In this document: positions 53,320-60,700 of the stretch, piece by piece | Layout of the letters: the number at the start of each line of letters is the position of its first letter | Numbering within the stretch: position 1 is the stretch's first letter | Origin: CAIWXH01 sp964555675 | GTDB taxonomy: Bacteria; Chloroflexota; Chloroflexia; Chloroflexales; Chloroflexaceae | Reading direction: 5' to 3' | Assembly (NCBI GenBank): GCA_964555675.1 | Contig: CAZKTU010000004.1 | Location: 8,565-72,564 of the forward strand | DNA length: 64,000 nucleotides | Made by a program: the position numbers and the translations under genes | Notes under the pieces: generated by a model | The model's input: only the letters and a program-made list of their open reading frames with translations | Told to the model about the DNA's origin: nothing | Database searches by the model: none

Positions 53320-55026
53320 ATGAGCGGCATCCCGAAGCCGCGCGCCCAGACCGACCCATGGGAGCGCCAGAAGCGAAGCGGGTGGGATACGTATCGCCGC
53401 GCGATCGATCTGCTCGAGCGCGACGAGTGGGCCCCGGCCCTACGGCTCCTGGCCGCCGCCGAGACCGAGTTTCGCACCGAGGATGACCACGACGGGCTGT
53501 GGCGCGCCCTCAGCGGCCAGGCCGTCGCCCACTGGGGCGCCGGCGACAGCCCCCTGGCCGTCGCCAGAGCCACGGCCGCCCTGCGCGCCGCCGAGAGTGT
53601 CTCTGACGTAGAGGGCGCCGGCCTCACGGCCTGGCAGCTGGCCGTGATGCTGCTCTCGCAGGGCGACTACAGGCGGGCCGCCGAGCTGCTGCTCCGCTCC
53701 GAGCAGGCCCTCAACGCAGCCCAGGCCGAGGCGCCCGCCACCGAGGTTGGCGCGGCCGCCCGCCTCTGCCTCGAGATCTTGCGCTGGCAGGGGATGGTGG
53801 CCCAGGGCCTCGCCGAACGCCGCACCGCCTCCGAGGTCGTCCTGGCCATCCAGCGCGACCTGGCCGCCCGCCTGGGGCAGGCCGCCATCGCCCTGCGCGC
53901 CCTCTCCGGCCTCGCCTCCGGCAGCCCCTGGTCCTCGCGCGCGCTGCTCTTGCCGGTGGCGGCGAACCAGCCGACCTTGCCCGAGCGCGAGGCCGCCCGC
54001 GTGACCCTGACCTCGCGCCTGAGCCGCTGGTGGCGCAGTCTGACCGACGGCCAGGCCGAGGGCGTCGCCCTGCCGCCGATCGCCGTGCCGGCCCCGCTAC
54101 CCCCCGCCACACAGCGCCTGTTCGGGCCGCCGAGCACGGCCGAGGCGCCCGAACCGGCCCACACTCCGCAGCCCACGCCGTCGCCCGAGGGCGCCGAGAC
54201 CGCAGGCCCCGCCCAGGCCCCCATCGAGGCGGCGCCCTCGCCCGCCGAGGCCAGGTCTGGCCCACGTGGGGCCCGCATCGCCGTCACCTGTTTCGGATCG
54301 TTCCGCGTCACCATCGATGATCGGACCGTCGAGCGCTGGGAGAGCGGCCGCGCTCGCGCCATCTTCAAGTACCTGGTGGTCCGCAACGCGGCGCCGGTCT
54401 CGAAAGAGCTGCTGGCCGAGCTGTTCTGGCCCGAGTCCGAGCCGGATCTCGCCAGGCGCAGCCTGCACCAGGCGATCTACTGCCTGCGCCAGTCCCTCAA
54501 GCGGGTCGCCCCCGACCTGAGTGTGATCAAGTTCGCCGACGACTGCTACCAGCTCAGCGTCGCCGGCGGTCTCTGGGTCGACAGCGAAGAGTTCACCCGC
54601 AGCATCGCCGAGGCCAGGGCCCGCCTCGGCGCGGGCGACCACGACGCGGCCATGGCCGCCTACGCCGTCGCCGCCGACCTCGTGCGCGGCGAGTTTCTCG
54701 AGGAGGAGCGCTACGAGGCCTGGGCCGAAGAGCTGCGCCACAGCTACGGCGCCATGTACAGCGAGGCCCTGCACCAGCTGGCCCGCCACTACCACCGGCG
54801 GGGCGACCACGCCACCGCCGCCCTCCACTGTCAGCGCGTCCTGGCCCACGAGCCCTGCGACGAAGAGGCCCACCTCATGCTCATGCGCACCTACGTCGCC
54901 CAGGGGCTGCGTCACATGGCCGTGCGCCAGTACCAGCTCTGCGTGAACGCCCTGCGCAACGAGCTCGACCTCGCGCCCTCGGGCGAGCTCGAGAGCTTCT
55001 ACAGGCAGGTCGTCGCCGTCGAGTAG
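53320..55026 (+). CDS. BTAD-domain (SARP-like) transcriptional activator
   Basis: 568 residues from MSGIPKPRAQTDPWE with GAGGTG upstream; a much longer open frame 5' has no support. Residues 20-170 are TPR-like helices (WDTYRRAIDLLERDEWAPALRLLAAAETEF). Residues about 240-330 form a Pro/Ala linker. Residues about 330-410 form a winged helix of the OmpR/SARP type (ARIAVTCFGSFRVTIDDRTVERWESGRARAIFKYLVVRNAAPVSKELLAELFWPES). The last 150 are the bacterial transcriptional activation domain (LRRSLHQAIYCLRQSLKRV...). SARP proteins bind heptamer direct repeats. A phased GCGCTCA array lies 300 bp downstream of this gene. Confidence 0.9.
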   Translation: MSGIPKPRAQTDPWERQKRSGWDTYRRAIDLLERDEWAPALRLLAAAETEFRTEDDHDGLWRALSGQAVAHWGAGDSPLAVARATAALRAAESVSDVEGAGLTAWQLAVMLLSQGDYRRAAELLLRSEQALNAAQAEAPATEVGAAARLCLEILRWQGMVAQGLAERRTASEVVLAIQRDLAARLGQAAIALRALSGLASGSPWSSRALLLPVAANQPTLPEREAARVTLTSRLSRWWRSLTDGQAEGVALPPIAVPAPLPPATQRLFGPPSTAEAPEPAHTPQPTPSPEGAETAGPAQAPIEAAPSPAEARSGPRGARIAVTCFGSFRVTIDDRTVERWESGRARAIFKYLVVRNAAPVSKELLAELFWPESEPDLARRSLHQAIYCLRQSLKRVAPDLSVIKFADDCYQLSVAGGLWVDSEEFTRSIAEARARLGAGDHDAAMAAYAVAADLVRGEFLEEERYEAWAEELRHSYGAMYSEALHQLARHYHRRGDHATAALHCQRVLAHEPCDEEAHLMLMRTYVAQGLRHMAVRQYQLCVNALRNELDLAPSGELESFYRQVVAVE

Positions 55027-55030
55027 CCCC

Positions 55031-55060
55031 ACCCCGTCCGACCCCGTCCGACCTCGTCCG
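55031..55060. repeat. Three tandem 10-bp units
   Basis: ACCCCGTCCG, ACCCCGTCCG, ACCTCGTCCG in tandem right after the activator gene stop. Confidence 0.8.
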
Positions 55061-55330
55061 ACCCCGCCCCCGGGCCGCGCTCGCCCGCCCCGCCCCTCCT
55101 CTCCTACCCCTCCTGCTCCTCCCGCCTACCCTCTTCGCCCGCCCCACCCGCTCATGAGCCAGGCCTGCAAGTTCCGCTCGACGCGCGGGGCCCGGCCCGG
55201 CGCGTCCATCAGATCTGCGCGTCCTGTGTGGCTTTAGCGGCACAAAACCCGCCGCGCTCATGGGCCTTGATGCGGCTCTGCAATACCAGATTCCGCCCCG
55301 CCCGCCTGAGCGCGCACAGCGTTTTTGCCC

Positions 55331-55422
55331 GCCCTCAGGGGCGCTCAACGGGCGCTCAGCGAGGCTCAAGGGGCGCTCATTACGCGCCGACATTCGCGCC
55401 CGCGCACTACGAAAAGCGCTCA
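55331..55422 (+). promoter_or_regulatory. Phased heptamer array GCGCTCA, candidate SARP operator
   Basis: GCGCTCA or one-mismatch variants begin at 55331 (GCCCTCA), 55341, 55352, 55362 (AGGCTCA) and 55373, spaced 10, 11, 10 and 11 bp, that is, one helical turn. A sixth exact copy is at 55416, 43 bp (four turns) further. Further exact copies are at 55254 and, inverted, at 55308. Regular 10.5-bp phasing on one face of the helix is what SARP/BTAD activators bind, and such a protein is encoded immediately upstream. Confidence 0.7.
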
Positions 55423-55618
55423 AACATTGCTGAGCCACGGTGGCCGAGAGGGCTGCGAGCGACCGATCGCCTCAAGGCTGCATCAGGCCGACGTGGGCCC
55501 AGACTTGTGCGCCGGCCACAGCGCAAACTGAGCCCGTGGTGAGGGGCGGCCTGTATGCTCGGCCCTGTGATGGCGACGCAGCGAGCGGCGCCGAACGCAA
55601 CACCATAATGGAGGTCAC

Positions 55619-56251
55619 ATGACTACGACGACGAACCGTGGCGAGATTGCCGTCAGCCGGAGCGGGTCGATCGAGGTAGGGATCGAGCAGGTGCGGGCCG
55701 CCGTCGAGGCCAAGCTCCAGGCGACCTTCGCCGAGGCCCAGGCCAGCGACTCGCTGCAGGCCGCCGGCCCCGCCCTCTGGTGGGACATGTACGCCTACGG
55801 CCCGTTCAAGACCCCCGTCGCCCCCTTCCCGGCGCCCCACCAGGTCGTCCGGCTGGGCGAGACGGTCTACGTCGCCTCGATCCTCTACCTGAACGTGGCC
55901 TACCCCTACCCGACGGCCGCCGACGTCCTCTCCACCTTCGGCCTGCCCTACTCGATCGCCTGGGACACCAACAACGTCACCACCCTGCAGAAGGAGACGG
56001 CGCTGTCGGGCAAGATCGAGAGCAACTTCGTCCCCGGTCAGGCCTGGTACGTCGACATCATCGAGCTCAAGCCCGAGCACGAGGGCATCCACGAGCTGAA
56101 CCTGCGCGGCCGCATCACCGGCTGCAACGGTCAGATGGCCCCGCCCTTCGCCGGCTACGCCACCCTGGTCTACGAGTTCGAGAAGTCGATCTTCGCCCCC
56201 GGCACCCACTCGCGCTACCAGGGCCCCGTCCGCTTCGACGTCTACCGCTAG
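55619..56251 (+). CDS. Protein of unknown function, first of the array-controlled operon
   Basis: 210 residues from MTTTTNRGEIAVSRSG; TGGAGGT precedes the ATG. The first 50 residues are helical (GIEQVRAAVEAKLQATFAEAQASDSL). The rest looks beta-rich with many aromatic residues (WWDMYAYGPFKTPVAPFPAPHQVV, YVASILYLNVAYPYPTAADVL, YATLVYEFEKSIFAP) and a single Cys. No signal peptide or membrane segment, no family recognised. A hairpin at 56272 separates it from the protease gene. Confidence 0.75.
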   Translation: MTTTTNRGEIAVSRSGSIEVGIEQVRAAVEAKLQATFAEAQASDSLQAAGPALWWDMYAYGPFKTPVAPFPAPHQVVRLGETVYVASILYLNVAYPYPTAADVLSTFGLPYSIAWDTNNVTTLQKETALSGKIESNFVPGQAWYVDIIELKPEHEGIHELNLRGRITGCNGQMAPPFAGYATLVYEFEKSIFAPGTHSRYQGPVRFDVYR

Positions 56252-56271
56252 GCCCGGCCACTAGGTCCGCG

Positions 56272-56300
56272 GCGCGGGGAAGAGTGGCTCTTCCCCGCGC
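56272..56300 (+). terminator. Strong hairpin between gene 1 and protease gene
   Basis: GCGCGGGGAAGAG (56272-56284) pairs perfectly with CTCTTCCCCGCGC (56288-56300) around TGG, then GCTATTT. It may act as a partial terminator or 3'-end stabiliser, so that the first gene is expressed above the following ones. Confidence 0.65.
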
Positions 56301-56347
56301 GCTATTTCCGGCAGCGGCGGAGCCGCCTGAGCGATGAGGTGAGCACG

Positions 56348-57406
56348 ATGATTACCGTCGACCCGGCCCAGCTCGAGAGCGCGCGGCGCGAGCTGCGCGC
56401 CATGGTCAGGGACTACCTCTTCAACCGTGAGTACAGCGTCAACCTGATCGACTTCGGCTTCCCGCAACATACCACCGAGATCGACGGTCGCACGGTGCAG
56501 TACTGGGACGATACGAGCGTCGCCCTGCGCTTCCATGTCACGAAAAAGATCAGCGAGCAAGAGCTCAGGGCCAATGGGCTCAAGCTGCTGCCGCGCCGGA
56601 TCGGCCAGTTCGAAACCGATGTGATCGAGGCCGAGTATGGCGCAAGCCTGCCCAGGGGACTCCCCAGCGGCCAGGGCGCGGCCAGACGCGAGAAGCTCTG
56701 CGGCGGCCTTGGCATCTCGGCCTTTCGCAATATGTACGGCACCCTCGGCGGGATCGTGCAAGACCGGGTGAGCCGCGAGCCGATGATCCTGAGCAACTGG
56801 CATGTCCTCTACGGCAACCGCAACACCCGCCCCGGCCACCCGATCTACCAGCCGATCATGCTCTTCAATAGCGGCGAGCCCAGCCTGGTCGCCCGCGTCG
56901 ATCGCGAGCGCCTCTCGGCCCCCGGGGCCGACCAGCTGCCCCTCGACGGCGCCCTCGCCAAACTGCTCGAGCCGGCCAGGTGGGAGAATTTCCAGCTCGG
57001 CATCGGCAGGGTGAACGGGGCGGCCCGGGCCACACTCGGCATGAGGGTTGTAAAGTCGGGCCTCACGACGGGCGTCACCAGAGGCGTCGTCAGCGGCATC
57101 GAGGGCTTCAGCAAACAGGTCTACGACGGCGATTGGGTCCGTCTGATCGAGCACGGCGTCACCATCAGCCGCGCCCCTCTGGGGACCCTCGACGTGATGA
57201 CCGCCATGTTCAAGCAGCGGCGCTACGACAACCGCGGCATCGTCAGCATGGCCGGCGACTCGGGCTCGTGGTGGCTCGACGAGCCCACCAGGAAGGCCGT
57301 CGCGCTCCACTTTGCCGGCAACGGCAATGCCACTCGCGCCCAGGGCATCGACATGCAGTTTGTGCTCGACGAGCTGAAGGTGGAGATTGCCGACCAGGCC
57401 GCCTGA
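56348..57406 (+). CDS. Trypsin-like serine protease, NAL1-like
   Basis: 352 residues from MITVDPAQLESARREL; GAGGTG stands 7 nt before the ATG at 56348 (a GTG nine bases earlier is the alternative). The chymotrypsin fold is read from ILSNWHVLYG (His152), an Asp near 200 (PLDGALAKL) and GDSGSWW (Ser305). IVSGIEGF and VKSGLTTG fit the second barrel. The WHVL plus GDSG-S-W-W pattern recalls plant NAL1 and its bacterial relatives. No signal peptide, so it is likely cytoplasmic. Substrate unknown; neighbours suggest it processes or guards one of the operon proteins. Confidence 0.82.
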   Translation: MITVDPAQLESARRELRAMVRDYLFNREYSVNLIDFGFPQHTTEIDGRTVQYWDDTSVALRFHVTKKISEQELRANGLKLLPRRIGQFETDVIEAEYGASLPRGLPSGQGAARREKLCGGLGISAFRNMYGTLGGIVQDRVSREPMILSNWHVLYGNRNTRPGHPIYQPIMLFNSGEPSLVARVDRERLSAPGADQLPLDGALAKLLEPARWENFQLGIGRVNGAARATLGMRVVKSGLTTGVTRGVVSGIEGFSKQVYDGDWVRLIEHGVTISRAPLGTLDVMTAMFKQRRYDNRGIVSMAGDSGSWWLDEPTRKAVALHFAGNGNATRAQGIDMQFVLDELKVEIADQAA

Positions 57407-57440
57407 GGGCGCCGGCCGCGCCGCCCACAAGGAGCAGGTA

Positions 57441-58556
57441 ATGAGCCATTTCGACGACACCTCAGCGGAGCGCCAGGACCAGCCCGAGCACGAGGGTGGG
57501 CCGCCCGAGGGCTGGCGCGAGCGCGCCGCCTTCCACGTCTCGATCCACTCGCTCACCGGCGCCGACGGCCAGATCGCCTGGCAGACCCGCGCCTACCACG
57601 AGGAGCGCGACGCCGCCATGAGCTGGCCCGGCCCGCCGAGCGAGGAGCTGGCCCACTGGCTGATCGCCGTGGCCGAGCTGCCTGCCCAGGCTGAGGCCCC
57701 TACGGCTGCCCAGGCCCCCGAGGTTGAGGCGATCCCCGTGGAGGAGACGCCGCCGCCACAGCCGACCGACGACTTCACCCAGATTATCGGCATCAGCGCG
57801 GCGACCGAGCAGCGCCTGCACGCGGCGGGAATCAGGACCTACGCCCAGCTCGCCGCGAGCTCGCCCGCCGAGCTGGCCGCCCTGCTCGACATGCCGCCCG
57901 AGCGCATCACCCGGCGCGGCTGGATCACGCGGGCGCGGGCCCTCTCCAAGCTGGCCAGCCTGCCGAGCGCCCAGGGCCTGCCCGCTCTTCAGGAGCCGCC
58001 CGCAGCCGACCCGCCGCCTGCTGCGGCCGGCCCGGCGCTGCTGGTCGAGCTGATCTTCGCCGAGAGCGGCGAGATCCTCGAGCAGCGCCTCGTGCGCGAG
58101 GGCGAGCGCGCCGGGCCGCCGCCCGGGCCCGAAGACGGCCACATTGCGCGGCTCTTTCTCGAGCCGTCGGCCCTGCTGAGCCAAGCCTCCGGCCCGCCGA
58201 TCGAGGTGGAGCTCGAGCTCGACGACCTGGCGATCGAGGCGGCCCCGAGCGCGAGCGACGCACCGCTGCTGCGGGCCCGCTCAGCCCTCAGGCTGGGCGG
58301 CCTGGGTGCGGCCCAGCTGCTTACCCGCGGGTCGGGCTTCCTGGCCTATGTGCTGGCCCACGACCTCGAGACCGGGGGCACCCAGATTGTAGCCAGCGCC
58401 GCCGAGCAACTCGACCCCGAGCGCCGCGAGCAGCCCCTCGACATCGCCTTCGCCATGCCCGAGGTAGGGCGCTACCAGACCATGCTCGTAGCCATCCTTG
58501 CCGACGGCTCGGCCCTGAGCGCGACGGCGGGGCCGCGGCTGCGCGTGAATCCCTAG
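57441..58556 (+). CDS. Helix-hairpin-helix protein of unknown function
   Basis: 371 residues from MSHFDDTSAERQD; AAGGAG is 8 nt upstream. A conserved-looking N-terminal segment (FHVSIHSLTGADGQIAWQTRAYHEERDAAMSWPGPPSEELAHWLI) is followed by a Pro/Ala linker. A helix-hairpin-helix unit (DDFTQIIGISAATEQRLHAAGIRTYAQLAASSPAELAALL, about 113-153) comes next. A second linker leads to a beta-rich C-terminal domain of about 150 residues (LGGLGAAQLLTRGSGFLAYVLAHDL). HhH_5-type units often bind DNA or mediate protein contacts. The family is not recognised. Last gene of the operon. Confidence 0.75.
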   Translation: MSHFDDTSAERQDQPEHEGGPPEGWRERAAFHVSIHSLTGADGQIAWQTRAYHEERDAAMSWPGPPSEELAHWLIAVAELPAQAEAPTAAQAPEVEAIPVEETPPPQPTDDFTQIIGISAATEQRLHAAGIRTYAQLAASSPAELAALLDMPPERITRRGWITRARALSKLASLPSAQGLPALQEPPAADPPPAAAGPALLVELIFAESGEILEQRLVREGERAGPPPGPEDGHIARLFLEPSALLSQASGPPIEVELELDDLAIEAAPSASDAPLLRARSALRLGGLGAAQLLTRGSGFLAYVLAHDLETGGTQIVASAAEQLDPERREQPLDIAFAMPEVGRYQTMLVAILADGSALSATAGPRLRVNP

Positions 58557-58870
58557 AGGAAGTCGTAGCCCTCTTCTTCGATCGCCTTGAAGGCCCTGAG
58601 CCAGGGGCGCAGCATCTCGAGCGGCACGTCGTCGTCGGCGATTGGCGCGCCGCCTGCGGCTCGCTCCTCGGCCTGCGCCCGCCCGGGCTGCGCCCCGCCG
58701 AGGCCGCCGCTGTGGCTGGCCAGCTCGTCCCCCGCGGCGAGGACCGTCCTGGTGAACACCGGTGCCTGCTGAAGCAGCAGGCGCCGCCCACAGGCGGGGC
58801 ACTGCCACTCCTCGGCGCCCGCGGCATCGGTCCCTGTGCGCTGCATCACATGTTGCTCGTGCATGATCAT
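58553..58870 (-). CDS. Small zinc-knuckle protein
   Basis: 105 residues from MIMHEQHVMQRTG (GAGGG upstream); a GTG at 58909 would begin inside a hairpin and is less likely. Only one CPAC pair (ECQ-type: WQCPACGRRLLL) is present; His residues in the N-terminus (HEQHV) could complete a zinc site. The C-terminus is acidic (PIADDDVPLEMLRPWLRAFKAIEEEGYDFL). Tail-to-tail with the HhH gene, the stops overlapping by 4 bp. Confidence 0.6.
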   Translation of the reverse strand: MIMHEQHVMQRTGTDAAGAEEWQCPACGRRLLLQQAPVFTRTVLAAGDELASHSGGLGGAQPGRAQAEERAAGGAPIADDDVPLEMLRPWLRAFKAIEEEGYDFL

Positions 58871-58892
58871 CCCCGTCTTCCCTCGTTTGTTA

Positions 58893-58916
58893 GCAGCCTG
58901 TGCGCTCACAGGCTGC
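58893..58916. terminator. Perfect 10-bp hairpin with AT-rich flank
   Basis: GCAGCCTGTG (58893-58902) pairs with CACAGGCTGC (58907-58916) around CGCT. On the plus strand GCTATTTTAATA follows, as in an intrinsic terminator for the upstream operon. On the minus strand it falls in the leader of the zinc-knuckle gene. Confidence 0.6.
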
Positions 58917-59016
58917 GCTATTTTAATACAGTTTTAATCTAGGCAATATCGATGCCATTACCAGAGGGTATTGATCGACGGGCCGCACGGCACAGCCCCG
59001 CCCCGCAGCGGTGCGC

Positions 59017-59445
59017 TCAATCTTTGGGCCGGGGCCGGGGCAGCGTGCGAAAGGGAACCACCCGCGGCCAGGCGTGGGTCACGAAGGCGATCCCGCCGGC
59101 CGCGTAGAGCGCCCCGGCAGCGATGGTCGCCCACTCGGCGCCCGTCGCCACGCCGTAGAGCGCCAGGACCACTCCGAGGTTCAGGGCGAGGGCCGCGGCC
59201 CAGGCCGGGCGCTCGTCGCCCCGATCGCCCGCCGCGTCGAGCCTGGGCAGGATCCAGAAGGCCACCCCACAGGCGAACTGGATCAGCCAGCCCACCAGCA
59301 GGACATGCACGTGGCCGCCGCGCAAGGCCGCGACCCAGGCCGGCAGCGGCAGCGCCTTGCCCACCAGCATGAGCCCGCCGAAGGTCACCCCCAGGGCCTG
59401 CCAGAGCAGGGCCGCGCGCACCATCAGACGGCTCAGGGTAGGCAA
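59017..59445 (-). CDS. Small four-helix membrane protein, heme-copper-oxidase-subunit-I-like (copy 1)
   Basis: 142 residues from a TTG at 59445, chosen because GAGGTGA precedes it and the resulting LPTLSRLMVRAALL start mirrors MPTLVRWYVRTALL of the paralogue. Four hydrophobic segments. The second one, GGHVHVLLVGWLIQFACGVAFWILPRL, has the H-x-H-x-x-L-V-G-W pattern seen in subunit I of heme-copper oxidases and NO reductases, then GDERPAW. Could bind haem or only share the scaffold. It follows copy 2 with 4 bp between. Confidence 0.72.
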   Translation of the reverse strand: MPTLSRLMVRAALLWQALGVTFGGLMLVGKALPLPAWVAALRGGHVHVLLVGWLIQFACGVAFWILPRLDAAGDRGDERPAWAAALALNLGVVLALYGVATGAEWATIAAGALYAAGGIAFVTHAWPRVVPFRTLPRPRPKD

Positions 59446-59449
59446 CGGC

Positions 59450-59881
59450 TCACCTCGCGACCTGCTTGCCCTTGACGCGCGGCCAGAGCAGGGCGACCAG
59501 CAGATAGACGGCGGCAACCTGCAGCAGGGCCGAGGCGATCAGGGCCGGCCCCGCCCACGGCTGCCCGCCCACGGCCTGAGCCGGCTCGGCGGCCACCCGC
59601 AGCAGCAGGCCGCCGTTGAGGGCGCCGTAGGCCAGCCAGCCCAGACGCTCGTCGCCCCGCGGCCGCTCGCGCGAGAGGGGCGGGAACATCCAGAGGGCCA
59701 CGCCGGCGATCAGCTGGGTGGCCCAGCCCACCATCAGCAGGTGGTAGAAGACCGGCTGGGCGAGGGCCGCGACCAGCGGCGCGCCCAGGGGCCGCCCCGC
59801 CAGCACCAGGGCGCCCGCCAGGCTGGCGAGCAGCAGGCTCAGCAGAGCGGTCCGCACATACCAGCGCACCAGGGTCGGCAT
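59450..59881 (-). CDS. Small four-helix membrane protein, paralogue (copy 2)
   Basis: 143 residues from ATG at 59881 (the upstream in-frame extension to 59956 overlaps the lipoprotein gene). Same layout as copy 1: four hydrophobic segments, QPVFYHLLMVGWATQLIAGVALWMFPPL, then RGDERLGWLAYGALN. The conserved His-x2-3-L-x-V-G-W and GDER-x-x-W show common descent. Only one His remains in the second segment, compared with two in copy 1. It likely pairs with copy 1 as a membrane heterodimer. Confidence 0.72.
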   Translation of the reverse strand: MPTLVRWYVRTALLSLLLASLAGALVLAGRPLGAPLVAALAQPVFYHLLMVGWATQLIAGVALWMFPPLSRERPRGDERLGWLAYGALNGGLLLRVAAEPAQAVGGQPWAGPALIASALLQVAAVYLLVALLWPRVKGKQVAR

Positions 59882-59891
59882 GGCTCCTCGC

Positions 59892-60290
59892 TCAGGGCTG
59901 CCCAACCTCGACGGCGAAGCTGGCCGTGTGGGCCTCGCCCGTCGGCGGCGTGACAATCACCTGGACATCCCAGCTCCCGCTCGCCACGAACGAGGTATCG
60001 GCCGTGTAGCGACCCTCGCCCCGCTCGAGGCTCTCGAAGATGATATCGTCTTCCGGGTGAGCAACGCCGATCATGCGGCGCACCACCAGCACCCGGGCCC
60101 CCGTCAGTGGCTCTCCGCCGCGAGCGACCGTGATCGCCAGAGTGGCGGGCCGGCCCGCGAGGGGCTGGGGCGGATCGGCCGCCAGGGCGATCGCCAACTC
60201 GCCCGCGGGGGCGGCCGGCGCGACGCCGCAGGCCGCCAGGGCCCCAAGGCCGGCGGCAAGCAGGATCACAACCAGGGCCAGACGATACAT
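59892..60290 (-). CDS. Lipoprotein with FixH/YtkA-like domain
   Basis: 132 residues. Signal peptide MYRLALVVILLAAGLGALAAC with a lipobox LAAC and Cys at 21. The mature domain (LAIALAADPPQPLAGRPATLAITVARGGEPLTGARVLVVRRM...ERGEGRYTADTSFVASGSWDVQVIV) is an immunoglobulin-like beta sandwich of the FixH/YtkA type, often found beside cytochrome oxidase or copper-transfer genes. Ends 11 bp before copy 2 of the membrane pair. Own promoter at 60322-60330. Confidence 0.8.
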   Translation of the reverse strand: MYRLALVVILLAAGLGALAACGVAPAAPAGELAIALAADPPQPLAGRPATLAITVARGGEPLTGARVLVVRRMIGVAHPEDDIIFESLERGEGRYTADTSFVASGSWDVQVIVTPPTGEAHTASFAVEVGQP

Positions 60291-60321
60291 AGGGACCCCC
60301 AGGGCGCGGGATGACCTGCAG

Positions 60322-60330
60322 AGTATAGCA
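60322..60330 (-). promoter_or_regulatory. Extended -10 promoter of the lipoprotein/membrane-pair genes
   Basis: Minus-strand TGC-TATACT, hexamer 60327-60322, 32 nt before the ATG at 60290. Confidence 0.55.
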
Positions 60331-60344
60331 CAGGCGAGCTTCAG

Positions 60345-60566
60345 CTAGCTGCGCGCCACGGCAAACACAATCACAAACGGGCGTCCGATCGCCCCCTCGG
60401 GGCAGTACGCCTCGCAGATTTCGCAGAAGGTGCAATCCTCGGGGCGCACAATCGCGGCCTGGCCGCCGCGCAGATCGACCGCCTGGGTAGGGCAGAGCTG
60501 CACGCACAGGGCGCAGCCGTTACAGCGAGCCAGGTCGATCACCGGCAGGGCCTGAGCTGTCTCCAT
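60345..60566 (-). CDS. 2[4Fe-4S] ferredoxin
   Basis: 73 residues from METAQALPVIDL; GGAGG stands upstream of the ATG at 60566. Two cluster motifs: CNGCALCVQLCP (C-x2-C-x2-C-x3-C) and CTFCEICEAYCP, the classical bacterial two-cluster pattern. Electron carrier; partner unknown. It lies 54 bp before the lipoprotein gene, which also has its own promoter, and is divergent from the Crp/Fnr gene. Confidence 0.9.
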   Translation of the reverse strand: METAQALPVIDLARCNGCALCVQLCPTQAVDLRGGQAAIVRPEDCTFCEICEAYCPEGAIGRPFVIVFAVARS

Positions 60567-60685
60567 CGCCGCCTCCGCTACGGGCCGCTCGCCACAAGGC
60601 CGCGGCCCTACCGTCCGAGCATACACCCTCGCCCGCAGGGTCGCTGCGACCTTTTTCACACTCGGGACGCGGGCAGGCGCGTGTC

Positions 60686-60694
60686 TGGTACAAT
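60686..60694 (+). promoter_or_regulatory. Extended -10 promoter giving a leaderless transcript
   Basis: TGG-TACAAT, hexamer 60689-60694, with only 6 nt before the ATG at 60701. The transcript would start on the ATG; no Shine-Dalgarno is possible. Confidence 0.65.
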
Positions 60695-60700
60695 ACGGCC

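Larger units (their letters stand above)
55027..55618. other. Long intergenic control region, C-rich then repeat-bearing
   Basis: 592 bp without a gene. The first 130 bp are almost pure pyrimidine on the plus strand, beginning with three tandem ACCCCGTCCG units (55031-55060). GCTCATGAGC at 55150-55159 is a palindrome. The second half carries the phased heptamers listed separately. A weak TATGCT at 55554-55559 is the only -10 candidate before the operon at 55619. Confidence 0.7.
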
